The notes beneath the pieces are model-generated. The model did no database searches. It was given only the letters and a program-made list of their open reading frames with translations, and was not told the DNA's origin. Positions 22,156 through 33,176 of a stretch of DNA of 54,233 nucleotides are shown here, in pieces. Source of the stretch: Paramacrobiotus richtersi. Its lineage: Eukaryota > Tardigrada > Eutardigrada > Parachela > Macrobiotidae. The translations under genes and the position numbers were made by a program. Location: contig JAQGAU010000029.1 in the NCBI GenBank assembly GCA_034698045.1, forward strand, positions 1 to 54,233, given 5' to 3'. Numbering within the stretch: position 1 is the stretch's first letter; the number at the start of each line of letters is the position of its first letter.

Positions 22156-23229
22156 TGCTCTTCGCCATTAGCGATGCAGTTTGTGCGTAAAATCTGTTAG
22201 GTATCTGATCGGAATGTCGACAGACAGCTGCACCAGCTTTCCGAGAAGAAGGTGGATATCATAGAGAACTTGCAGTGACTTACCAGCATTTATGACAAAG
22301 CACCGGCATGTTTGTTTTACGGACCAGTGGCTTTTTTGCCTAATTCGATCGACTTGATGAATCATGTTTACAAGCACTGCGCCGTTACATTTGGTGTAGT
22401 GTTGTCGAAAAGCATTTTTCATGCAACTGGAACCGGTAATGAATGTGATTCAGGATTCGCTCTTATTTGATTTTATCCAATGTCATTGCAAAGAGAAGCG
22501 TTCTGCTGTGATACCTGGAGAAAAGTAATATATCCTGCTGGTATGTTTCATGTAAACTTCAACAGGATGCTTCATTAGATAAAGACAAAGGGATCGGAAG
22601 TGCAGAACGTGGCAACGCCTATCGAGTTCCCATGTGGTTGATGCATGACGGGATCAACCTGTTCTTATGCCCAAGAACCTCTTGCATATTGTATACCGCT
22701 CTTTGAGCTGGTGCTCGAAACAATGCAGCCTTGTTAAACTGTCTAATGTCCAGACTGTCGTATAATGATAACCGACCTCATACTCTGCCCGACCTCATAC
22801 ACGCCCCTGCCAGAAAAATCTGGGGGAATAAAGTTGTTGTACTCTAGTTACCTTAGGCATTACGAAGTTCACGTTCCCGAAAACTAAGCATCGAAGGTTA
22901 CCGTCTTTGCCTGAAAGCGTATGTACATTTTTGTGCGTGGTAAACTCACGTGTTTCTTGTATCATGTATAAACAGCAGCACATAAGGGCACTTTGAAAGT
23001 GCATTGCTATTTATTTGTGCAAAATCGCAGAGATGTACATCTGTATGAGGATTTTATTGTTTCAGTATGCGCGTGTATAACTAAATTTCCGCACCACTGC
23101 CAAACATCTGCATTATAATTTCGCTATTACTGTACTGAGAAATTGAGAATTTAGAAATCCCCGCCAGCAGATACGCTCTGTGTGGTGTAACTGTAAACTG
23201 TATGCACTTATTTCCAAAGCCGTGCAGGA

Positions 23230-23800
23230 CGGCAGGAAAGTGAGGTGCCATATAACTTCTATAATCGTTTTTGATTACCTTTGCGTGGAACAGTAGCTAA
23301 TAAGTATCCTTAGTTTCAACGTAAGCGTGAAAAGAGGAAAACGCTAAAACTTCTTTGCAAAAGCTTTACATTAATAAATACGCTTCGTCTGTTCGTCCCT
23401 GTTGTTATTTTGTCAGTTCCTTATACAATGCAAATTGAACCGCAGAAAAATGTAGTTCGGTTATGCTCCCGTTGAGCATAGTCGTAATATCTGCAGCCCC
23501 ACTGAAATACAACGTTTGAAATCTGTCATGCATCCACTGAATTAGGAAACTTTTGAGCCCATCCGCCCGTTCCGGCTGATTCGGCTCAATGTTTCCTAAT
23601 TCCCAGGACGCTTTTACTGAAAGCGGTCGTGTCAGTTATACCAGAAATCCGTCCTCAGACCTAAATGGCATTTCGGCGTGAAAGCAGAAACGCTCGATAA
23701 CTGGATGACTTTTTTAGCAGGGCGTTGTCTTCTCCACACGAAGCCGTGGATAATTTAGATCCTGGACAAATGGACAGCTAAATGGACATCGGACTCATTC
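23230..23800. repeat. duplicate of 12930-13560
   Basis: Shared stretches in the same order: GAAAAGAGGAAAACGCTAAA, ACCGNAGAAAAAT, TTTCCTA(G/A)TTCC, GGACGCTT, CTTGTCTTCTCCA / GTTGTCTTCTCCA. On the minus strand both copies can be read as related peptide (G-E-D...S-Y/F-x-x-A-F...), but this copy has internal stops. It may descend from a lost coding exon; identity unknown. Confidence 0.55.
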
Positions 23801-25967
23801 GAGCGTCTCGATAAACAGATCCCGGCCTTCGTCTTAAGAACTGTTGGAACCGCGAATGGTTTCCATCATTGTTTGCTTCCGGATCCGGTGCTAATTTTCT
23901 CAGGCCGGTCTCCATAAGTTCCAGTAAGCAGACAGTGCGTAATTCGTTTATTACGGGTCGACCACCTGAAGCGTATCTGGCAACCCCTCGCTTTTGCGAT
24001 TGATTACAGGTATGCTACAGGCAGTCTGGTTGTCTTGTTAATAATCGTTCCCGGCTGTTCTTTCACACAACCGCAAACTGAAGTTCATGAACAATTCATC
24101 TGCATACGAAATGCAAGGAACAACATGTACCCGAATGAACTAAAAGGAATTCAAAATGTTTTGAGCGATATACCCTGAACACTTAAAACCAACCATGTTC
24201 TGCAAACATTCACGATATTTTCGCCATGGCTTCCGCTGTTCATGGAGTATTTATAATGCCAGTCGTAGCACATACCGACTGCATAATCCAGCAGCGATCT
24301 ATATCTGGATTTCAATGCGCTTGAGCGATCGATAGCGGTCTTCCCTAACTCGATCGCCGGACTGTGAACCCCGCCCGGCGATTGAGTCTGTGATCGATGT
24401 GCGGTTCATGTATATCGGTTTATTCGTCCTTCGTGTGTATTGCTGTCTGTTGTGACGTTGTTGTCTTAATGTACTGCCAATACGAGGTTCACATGCAGGG
24501 TTGTCCTTCACGACACTCTGATTGCTCAAGGAAATGCAACCTGTCACGACTTGTTGTTTCATAGATAGAAAAATTGACTGAATGCACTGAGATGTACGAT
24601 CTAGCTCCACCCACTCTTGTGAGACTTTGGCGTACCAACGCACATTGGAACAGCTACCATAATCCCGTACAAAAACGAAGGTGTTGCTCTCCAGCATTAC
24701 CCCTGTCAGTGGGCGTGGTGATTAATTAAAGTGGAAATTCGCTCTGTACATACTTTTATTGATAGCTGGTGCTGGACTGGAACATCAGTCTGAAGGGCAT
24801 GCCGGAGTACTGTTTGTATGATTTCGCAAAAAAAACGCTCTCCGCATAGAATGTGAAATCAAATGGCTCGGTGCACGTTAGCTAGGTAAACCGGCAGTGC
24901 AATTCAAATTCACATAATTATAAGATTGACACTGGTAGCTTTCATACTACTGATCTGAGGAGCCCGAATTTCTGGATCACAAACCTCCATATGGAAATGC
25001 TGGTATGTACATGTGGGTATCTCCCTTTTATACACCTGCATGAACCGCGCACTGCTAACAGTTAGCGTACATTTTTGATTTTTCCATACACACAGGGTAC
25101 CTTGGTACCAAATTTATATACGTTTCAGTTAACTTTGTCGCCTGCTATTCACAGAATATCAGTTAAAGTGTAATGAACGATGTTGTTCGGTTGTAGTTCG
25201 GGATGCAATACACTATATAGCAGATTATATTATTATTATAGCTATACAGATATTTTTAAGATCTACAACCGGATGAATTTCGATCTGCCAACGTACATGC
25301 ACGACCTTATTCCATTCAAAGATATTGCGCAGCGGTACCAATTACGGCGCAAGGAACGGATCGAAATTACCGCTAAGCGAAGCATCGGAAAGACAACCCT
25401 GGCAATGCGACTTAAGAATCTTTTTTCGAACATCATGAAGTGTGGGGAAAATATCTTTGAGTGTAACTCTGTGCAGCTTTTCTTGTCTTTGGTGGAGTCT
25501 AAAAATCTTTGGTAGCTTTGGTCTTCTGGTTATTGTACTTTTGTAGAACAGACTTTGAGTGCCAGTTGGTTTGTCTGCTCGGTAATAAACAAACAAACAA
25601 ACAAACGGAAATAAGAAACTGACGAGAACACCGATACGGTGCCGTGGTAGTTCCGATAGAAAGTGATAAACTGAAAGCGCTGGGCCAGTCTTCTATTGCA
25701 TGTGGCTCGCTGCAAGGCAGTCCAGCAACCGATGTGCGAGAAACCAAAGGGCAAAAACCAGTATTTCGACACGCCAAGGAATAGGTATTCCAGTCAATTG
25801 GCTAATAACTGGGAAATTTTTGGACTAAAAGTTACATAAATTCCTCCTCATGAAAAGGGTTACCAGTGTCAGGAAAAAACAGAAGAAATTGCATTTCATT
25901 TCATTTCACATTTCCAAGCCAGCAGTCAAATACATGACTTATTTAAGGCAAGTAGGGGTTACGCAGC

Positions 25968-26081
25968 CGAAGCCGCTCGCTAGTAATTAAGAGAACAATG
26001 ACATAGTTTACTCTATATACCGATTACGGTGATATAGAAACAATGCACTATTGTTCTCTTAATTACTAGCGAGTGGCTTCG
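25968..26081 (-). mobile_element. 114 bp MITE, copy 2, with 7 bp target duplication
   Basis: Same element as 21574-21695 in reverse orientation. The ~32 bp ends are CGAAGCCGCTCGCTAGTAAT and its inverse, and it is flanked by ACGCAGC on both sides (25961-25967, 26082-26088). It differs from copy 1 mainly in the AT-rich centre. Confidence 0.9.
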
Positions 26082-26878
26082 ACGCAGCACCACGCTAACA
26101 GATACCAACACAGTACCAAATCTAATGGGACATGCAGGTGGAGTCATGCAATACTAAACCAATACAGCATCAGCACTCTTAACTTCGCTATAGAAGAAGA
26201 ACATAATATGAGCGCTGCTGCAAATAACCAGCCCTGGGATTCCTACCGCGGCTAGTCTTGCTTGCATCCGTAGCACCGGCCTAAACAGAGGCCAGGCTTT
26301 GATAGTTTGGATCTTTTTTTCTAGTTTCGTTTCAATTTTATTGTTAACACGCCTACTGGTACATACATACGTCAGCCTATGCACGGCGAATTTGCGAATT
26401 TGTACTTTGAATCATATGGAACCAACTGGCTTTCCGGCAAGATAACAAGGTGAAATACGCTATACTGGCGTACCATTTGAGCAGATATATGAAGGGTATG
26501 TCGGAGTGTAGGTATATGACTTCACAACGAACGGCCACAACAACGAAAATTTATCCGCAAAGAACCTGAAATAAACTAAAAGCTGGCTGTACACTAGGTA
26601 ACCCGTGCAGTGTACTGTAGGAACATAATTGACCAGACTGACATGGACAGCTTTCATACTACTTCTACTAACCTGTGGAACCAGCATTTACAGCCACAAA
26701 CCTCCATATTTGACGGAATGCAGGTACATCTTCATTTTATACGTTTGCATAGACCTATCACCGCAAGCAGGTACTGTACCGTTTTGCATACTACAGCACT
26801 GTGTACACGAGTCCAGAAGGAATTAAGAAGCTAACACACACCAAACGTCACAGGCAATTAACATTACGCATCAGAATT

Positions 26879-27869
26879 TCAGAATTTCAGTACAAGAAAA
26901 AGCAGTGAACGCCGTTTGGCGCGTGTAATCAGCCGCCTAACGCTTAGATCGTTAAGGATTACGATTGTTGTGCCTACAGTATCTCTATAAGCTTCTCGCA
27001 CCCAGTAAAGAATCTCACGTTCCATGCGATCGTAGGGACTATAAAACTCCACAATTACCCAGTTATACAGCCTATGAAGAAGATGTCCTTGTATGTGCTG
27101 CTCCGGCACTCCATCCCACAGACACTGAAAGCACCCGAACCAGGAAAACACAATCAGAACGGGTGCTCCCGAAAGGTAACTGTCGCTCATGATTGTCTTG
27201 ACTTTAACAAGCCAATCCGCCGAGTCGTTGGAAATTGATGGGTTTCTGGAACCGTCGCTTCCGGAAGATGCTGGGACGTACTGAAGGTACTCCAGTACAG
27301 CCAGCAGGAATATTCGAACATCACCAATGACTCGGAACCCTCCAGAGGAATTGCTGAACAGAAAGCCACTCCAGCAGACACATATGCAGAGTGTGCCGAT
27401 TAGCAGTAGTTTTATGGTGGATTTCAGGCGTCCAGAGAACCCAAACGTACGATATTCTGGCACCATCTTTCGGCATTTGTATCCATAGACCATTAGTAGG
27501 GATGGTGTCAAAGCATTATAAAGATTGTAGAACAGGTAAGCGAAGCATGAAGTAGATGTGGGATAGACCTTGAAAATCACTGTAAAGAACAACGTTTTAC
27601 TTCGGAGTATACTACTGTAGATAATAATTGTTTACTGTGTTCTACTGTAAGGTTACGCAGCTTTAGCTCTTACCAGCAGCATTCAAAGGTAACAAAGCTA
27701 ATCCAAACAGCTGACTGCAAGCTCCGAGGACATCCACTAGAACGGCGCTTGGAACATTTCTAAAGATTAGCGTCGGTACAAAAACAGGGGAGAAAGTGGA
27801 ATCTGGGTAAAAAATTTTGCTTAGAACTGCACAAACACAGAAATTTAAAAGTCGCTCCAGCAGCTCCAT
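26879..27869 (-). CDS. unknown multi-pass membrane protein, array member 4 (2 exons, 298 aa)
   Basis: Exon 1 is 27674-27869 (ATG 27869, donor GTAAGA) and exon 2 is 26879-27579 (acceptor TTTACAG), identical in size and phase to members 1 and 3; the intron is 94 bp. Exon 1 encodes E-L-L-E-R-L-L-N, a hydrophobic segment, S-P-V-F-V-P and V-D-V-L-G (V-D-V-F-G elsewhere). Exon 2 carries Y-L-F-Y-N-L-Y-N-A, G-D-V-R-I-F, R-L-Y-N-W-V and V-R-R-L-I-T-R. Together with members 1-3 it shows four copies kept in frame over a noisy region. Its upstream block is separated from the ATG by the 1.1 kb transposon at 27943-29063, which may alter expression. Function unknown. Confidence 0.82.
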
Positions 27870-27933
27870 AGTGAGTAAATCTTACTAGAAAACGTGGTAA
27901 ACACTCAGAGCTAAGGAATTCGCTTTCTTGGGT

Positions 27934-29072
27934 GCATAAGTAGGGTGTATCTAAAACGTGGCGACCACGGACGTGGTTGTGGTCGGCTGTGGTTGTGGTT
28001 TCCGGTAACCTTTGTGGTCGTCAGTGGTCGACGGTGGTTGTGGCTTTCTGTGGTTATTCGTGGTCGGCAGTGGTTGTCGTTGAATGCGGTCAAGACCTTG
28101 CCGTTCAGAGGCCAGCATCATCAGCGGATCAGTGAATTCGGCGATAGATTCAGCGGCCCCTGAGCACGCTTAAGTTGAGCGCATTATCCGGTGCAGTTGC
28201 GAACAATTTGGCACCCTTAATTCACTGATGATGTAGCAAAATTCAGCTGACTACCAAGAAGGGATGGGAATGATCGGCTTCATCCATGCTGGATGATCCA
28301 GCAGTTGAATACATCTTATCTCAGCAAAGGGATTTAAAATGGTGCGGATTATTTAAATGTAAGGGCAGCCGAGCGTTGCACTGGCCTCTCACGACACTTC
28401 ATCGCGCGCATTGTTTAGCATTGACATATGCCTGCACAGCATTCTCTGACGAATTGTTCGATGTAAGTTTGCTGACGCTTCGCTTGGAATATGTCGTAGG
28501 GCTGCAAGCTGCGATCTCGTGCCATAATGCGCGCTGTTTCCTCCACGCTGATTTTCCTTGGTTTGACGCTCCTGCTTGATTTTCTTTGCCGCTTCATTTA
28601 TACTAGCCCCACGAATTAACATCACTGCAGTTTCCATTAGGCCAACAATGATTGTCTCAGCGAATATTGTGTCCTTTCCGGTATCTTCTATATTCCGTGA
28701 TTTTTTGTTTAGCGGCCTGATGCAATACTAAATCTTCGCAGTCACTCGACGCAGTGCCAGGTCTGCGCACTTGGTGGTCCGTTGTTTTATTTTATTCGAT
28801 ATGGAGTAGAATATGCAAACTGAGCGGGTTTCTTTGTTGAACGCCAAAGCGCAAAAATCTCAGCGGCGAAGAAGTTGAACGGCAAGGTCTTTCCACATTC
28901 AGGGAACCACATTCAGCGACATCCACCGCCGACCACGGATAACCACAGAAGGCCACAGAAACCCACAACCACCGTCGACCACTGACGACCACAAAGGTCA
29001 CCGGAAACCACAACCACAGCCGACCACAACCACGTCCGTGGTCGCCACGTTTTAGATACACCCGCATAAGTA
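27934..29072. mobile_element. 1121 bp terminal-inverted-repeat DNA transposon with 9 bp target duplication
   Basis: The element proper is 27943-29063. Its ends start GGGTGTATCTAAAACGTGGC and form inverted repeats of 165 bp (27943-28107) and 188 bp (28876-29063). The right copy has small internal duplications of a CTGTGG/GAATGTGG-type word. Both ends are rich in TGGTTGTGG repeats. A perfect 9 bp duplication GCATAAGTA flanks it (27934-27942, 29064-29072). Long TIRs, a GGG terminus and a 9 bp duplication fit Mutator-like elements. The ~770 bp core has no full transposase. A minus-strand frame (28389-28637) begins with an R-G-A-S-I-N-E-A-A-K-K helix-turn-helix-like stretch, possibly a relic. Likely non-autonomous. 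Confidence 0.85.
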
Positions 29073-29220
29073 TGACAGGAATCGACAGAAAAGCCAAGGC
29101 TGAATGTATCGAGACAGAGACTTGGAACGAAGCGTTATTCTAACCAGAGTTAATGTAACTGCAAACCCACTTAGAAAATCGATCGCAGCTTAATCTTGAC
29201 CCAGATGAGCGAGGTGCATT
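29064..29220 (-). promoter_or_regulatory. displaced upstream block of array member 4
   Basis: Right of the transposon come GCATAAGTATGACAGG, then ACGAAGCGTTATTCTAACCA (29127-29150) and a TTAGAAAATCGATCGCAGCT block (29170-29189) with GATGAGCGA. This is the same series that lies within ~230 bp of the ATG in members 1 and 3. Removing the element would put it ~160 bp from the ATG. Confidence 0.5.
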
Positions 29221-30789
29221 ACTTTTGAGTCGTCACAGAGATGTGCGATCTGCCAGGTAGTCTGGATGCCGACAGAAAGCTGTAGCATCCGGCTTCCGTA
29301 ATAAAGACGAAAGCAGTAAATACAGAGCACCTGATTGTTGTGACTAACCAATAGTTGTGGCAGGGCGCCGCAATTAAGCGTACGAACCGGCGGCTTTCTT
29401 ACACAATACGGTCGAATGTAGCCTACCTAAGTCTTAGGTAGGCCCAAAATGGCCTACCTGCACAGGCAGCTCTGTGCAGTGAGATATTATGCAGCCTTGA
29501 AATGATTCGCATTTTATGAGATCGGAACCGGAAAAGAGTATCGCATCGATATGCATGCGGATCGATAGTCGGCTCGCATTCTACAGCGGCTAAAATGCAA
29601 GCCACATTAGTGTAACAGACAGACAGTGTTTGTGGAACACATTCATTGGTGCAATCGATGCCCGCAAGTCACGACCTTTACTACCAGGAACATTTGGCAA
29701 CAGCTTAACACCATGCATAACGTAAATGCAAAATTGTTAAAAGCAGTGAATTTACGCAATGTGTAATATCGAAATGTTATATATGTCTTTCGACAGAAAA
29801 GGTCATCCCTTATCCAGTTCTTGACAACGTGTCTTAGTAAGTACTGCGACACTGGTGAGCAGACAGCCAAGTTCAACCAGAAAAAATCTGAAATAATTAT
29901 CCTTCTTGCTTGAAAAAAGTTTTCGAGATTTTTCCGCGGGTTTGACGAATGGGGCTGGTGCGCTCATTGAGAAAAGGGAAGTCTTCTGAAACAACGCTAA
30001 CAAACAAGAACAAGTTGACACGACCAAGACAAAACGTTAATTGGTTTAAGCGGAACAAACTAACCCAACGAATTGGAAACACTGATCCCAGCTGATGTCA
30101 CAAAATTTAAGGTAAACATTCTCTAAAGCTAGCAATTTCGTAGTAATTTTGTTGTATAATGTGCGCAATGCATGCTGGTCTCTAAAGCATCCAGCAAATG
30201 ATCTACCTTAATACGAATAACTATTAGATAAAAAAACAACTTTTTCTGGGTCTTCGGTGTCAGAAATGCGCGTCGTCCGAATCACATTTTGATGCAGTTA
30301 GAGCAGACAAAAATTTATATGCTACATAAAATGTTATTAGGCTGAATAGTACGTTGCGTATCATTATAAAAAGCGCTTAATATGTACACTGGGAACGTGC
30401 TTTGTGATGTAAGATGAGGTCAGCGTTTCTCATATTGTTGACAACATGTTATACAAAGTATGACAACAATACCAGGTCTGCAGTACAGTGAAAAACCAAA
30501 CGTTCGCGCATAAAGAAAACGGCTCCAAGTTAACTGCTAATTAACAAACTACAACGCTCCCGAAACTCTAATGAGGACTGCGACTGACACAGCAAGTTAA
30601 TTTTATTGAGCATTTATTTGATACATCCGTTCAGTACAGCCATGATTATTCTGTGGTACGATATTATGGCATTACACAGGGCTGAACCCTAACATCAGTA
30701 ACATGATGCGATAATATTATTACTCTTCTGAAAAGCAGACAACATATGACATATTCAAGTAAAAAGGCTACAACAAGTGCTCGGCGCTG
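29221..30789. other. intergenic, nothing firmly supported
   Basis: Contains a small perfect palindrome at 29421-29443 (GCCTACCTAAG, one base, inverse) with a third partial copy at 29452. A block near 30175-30215 resembles 17245-17290. The remainder is AT-rich and without gene signals. Confidence 0.4.
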
Positions 30790-31068
30790 TTAATGAATGT
30801 CGTAGCACAGCGTTACTCCATCCGAGCACAGGTAGGGCTTGGGCCATTTATTGCCCAGCGGTCGATATTGTCCTTGATTGGGTACATCGTTTGGGTCGCG
30901 CAAACGCACTACGCGTCTTTCGCGCTGAAGGGGAAACATATCCGCGTACTGTCGCTGGAAGGTCAAATGGGGCTGGGACGCTGCGTAGTAAGCGTAATCC
31001 TGAGCCTCAACACAGAAGCTGAAGAGAGAAACGACGACTGTCAACAGGCTTATCCCCTGGCAGAACAT
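30790..31068 (-). CDS. small secreted protein / peptide precursor (92 aa)
   Basis: ATG at 31068 opens with a clear signal peptide (hydrophobic residues 7-20, likely cleavage after C-V-E-A at ~22, leaving Q23 as mature N-terminus). The mature part is polar and Tyr/Gln-rich, with R-E-R-R at 49-52, a possible basic processing site. The C-terminus has two cysteines separated by six residues (C81, C88) within P-Y-L-C...C-Y-D-I-H, which could form a small disulphide ring. The frame continues 56 codons upstream through a further ATG, but starting here gives a clean signal peptide. No known family is recognised. A neuropeptide-like or cuticular secreted role is possible and unproven. A TATA-like sequence lies ~95 bp upstream. 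Confidence 0.6.
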   Translation of the reverse strand: MFCQGISLLTVVVSLFSFCVEAQDYAYYAASQPHLTFQRQYADMFPLQRERRVVRLRDPNDVPNQGQYRPLGNKWPKPYLCSDGVTLCYDIH

Positions 31069-33176
31069 TCCCGCCGAAAAAGTGTTTTTCGTTCTGTTGA
31101 AGGACTTTTCCGTTATATAACAGTGCAGTAGGATGTTTAAGAGTAACGATAAAAAACAGGATATATAAGTACCTTGCGTCGTGGTAGGAAATTGCAGTAC
31201 GGTATATTTGGCAGTTTTGTCGTTGCTACGAGGCATATGCTATCCTCGGATTTGTACGAACATTTTGCTTCTATTAACTTTTAACTAATTGTAAGTATAG
31301 ATACTTACATGAAAGACAGAAAGATGGTTTGTTATACATATCGTATAACTGCACCCATAACCAGACGATGTGAGCACATTCCGATCACAGAAGATACATA
31401 TTTACCGATGTTGTATGCTATCCTTTACAGTACACATGTTGGATCTTGATTTTTGATGACAACGAAGAAATCGAGTTAAAACGTTAAAAAGAAAGAATTA
31501 CCATACATATACGAAGTACTGCGATCAGCGCTGAAAAGTAAGGAGTTTGCTATAATCATACAGATCATGGGATAGAAAGGTAGGGTTAGATCAGTAACAT
31601 TTCGAACCCGGCAAAGTCAGCCATAATAGCTTACCACTTTATTCTAGAACCAGGCGGGAATAGGTCTGCTAACGCTTGTTAGATTAAGAATAATAGGTAC
31701 TCGATTTCCGCTGTTGTGCTGGCGGTGAAGACCGGAGCGGTGTGAATGCTCCTGGTAAAGCTTTAGTCAGCGTACATGCATAACAACTAACAGTAACAAC
31801 GATTCGCTTTTGCTAATTTTCAGCTGCGCAGGATGCGTTCCGCTCTGGTCAGCTCTCCACACGGCTGGTATGAGCGATACATACATGATGCAGTTTAATA
31901 CTAGAGATGCCATTTTTTGAAAGTATGGCATAAAAGCAATAGGGCTCCATAACTTGTAATGTAGAACATGTTGGTCGAATTTCAGGAAAATCGGACCGGA
32001 GTCAGCTGAGTCATCGTGTCGAAGGGACTATGTGAACTTCCGTAGTAAACCGAAACGCACGAGCGCTGAGTAAATAGATCTCCGCTCCGGTCGACAAAAA
32101 AAGTCAGGAAATACGTCAAGGAATCATAAAGAAATGCAAATTCCCGAAATGCCATTTGCCACCGTGTACAGCGATATCTCGTTAATGGATCTTTTTGTTA
32201 TTGCATGGGGATTAGTTAGTTCGTACTCGGGAGCATGGGGCCAACAAGACTTCTACCATCGCGGTGCTTGTTACGGAAGCTCAGAGTTTGGGGGCACGGT
32301 TTAGCGTTGCATCAATCACGCCACCCTGTCTTTTGTTGATGAATACTGTCTGGGTTTTCTGTGCATATGAGTAAGAGTTTCCCGGTACGGTGCATTTGCA
32401 CGTGATCTTCCGACAAGCTGTCCAAAGACTGTTTCAGGCTGTCTGGATTATTGCACGAAAGTGGAATTTGGCAGTCGTACTTTGAAACTTTGAAACAGCT
32501 CGATCACAGTGGACCTTTCTCAGTGCAGAAGACAAAAACGCAACAAAACTTTTTCTAGCGAAAGTATATACTACTGCTTTGTGTTTTAAAAAGTCAGATG
32601 TCCAACCTTGGTTGAGACAGCGGTTTCCTCTACGACCACATAAATATCAAAAAGTTGTCATACTACTACAATCTGTGCGCTGATGCTGGTCATTTTGCTA
32701 AGCTCCGGTAAAAGTTTCCTTAGGTCACTGATAATAAACTTTGTGAAATGTGTCTGGATAAACCGGCCGCTCACTGAGGATGGCTGGATTCTGGCAAGAG
32801 GGTCGGGATGAAATTGAGTACGCCAGTATGGGCCGTGAAAAGTGCCCAGAAGTGAACCGATCTTGTATGCAACGCGCAGCAGCTAGGCCGATAGTTATCT
32901 GAATGGACAGATCATTTGCGCCCGACCGAATTTCTGCCCGTAGGACGATTATGCTGTCTAAACAATTTTATTTTCCCACTCGTGCGGTGGTGCTCGATTT
33001 GCGTTCAACAACAACAGTACTCGCACAAAACGTGCAGAAATTTTAAAAACAAAGGATGTGAAACTCTGTCAGACAGAAATTAGCGAGAGAATAAAACCAG
33101 ATGATATCCTTCATAAGGTGAGAATAAACTGCCGAACACATTGGCTCATCAGGCTCGTGGACGGTTCGTTATGAGA
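31069..33176. other. intergenic, nothing supported
   Basis: No frame with a credible start or motif. The 3' flank near 32840-33100 has weak similarity to the flank of the next paralogue (35560-35900), for example GTGAAAAGTGCC. Confidence 0.4.
31160..31169 (-). promoter_or_regulatory. possible TATA box of the 30790-31068 gene
   Basis: The minus strand reads CTTATATATCC about 95 bp upstream of the ATG. Position and sequence are compatible with a TATA element, but no initiator or transcript evidence is available. Confidence 0.3.

Larger units (their letters stand above)
16371..26878. other. 10.5 kb without intact gene: eroded duplications, MITEs and foldbacks
   Basis: 16371-17900 and the region around 30175 share a short block (GCATCCAGCAA at ~17260 and ~30190). 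18211-18426 has two hairpins. 18745-18830 holds short tandem units. 19277-19858 is a nested inverted repeat. 20400-21250 and 21950-22155 are array-flank duplicates with orphan promoter blocks (21081-21120 and 21157-21210). 23230-23800 duplicates 12930-13560. Two copies of one MITE lie at 21574 and 25968. About 24960-25060 resembles the 3' flank of member 4 at 26700-26790, suggesting another lost copy. Several minus-strand frames of 60-180 codons cross these blocks, but I found no start or splice context worth calling. Confidence 0.5.

Noticed and set aside
24299..24697. 132-codon minus frame with ATG
   Set aside because: No homologue recognised, no signal peptide or domain, low-complexity Arg/Gln/Ser end; not supported as a gene.
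26879..27579. Arthropod gustatory receptor identity for the array family
   Set aside because: The C-terminus lacks the TYhhhhhQF motif and the protein is shorter than usual, so the family is left unnamed.
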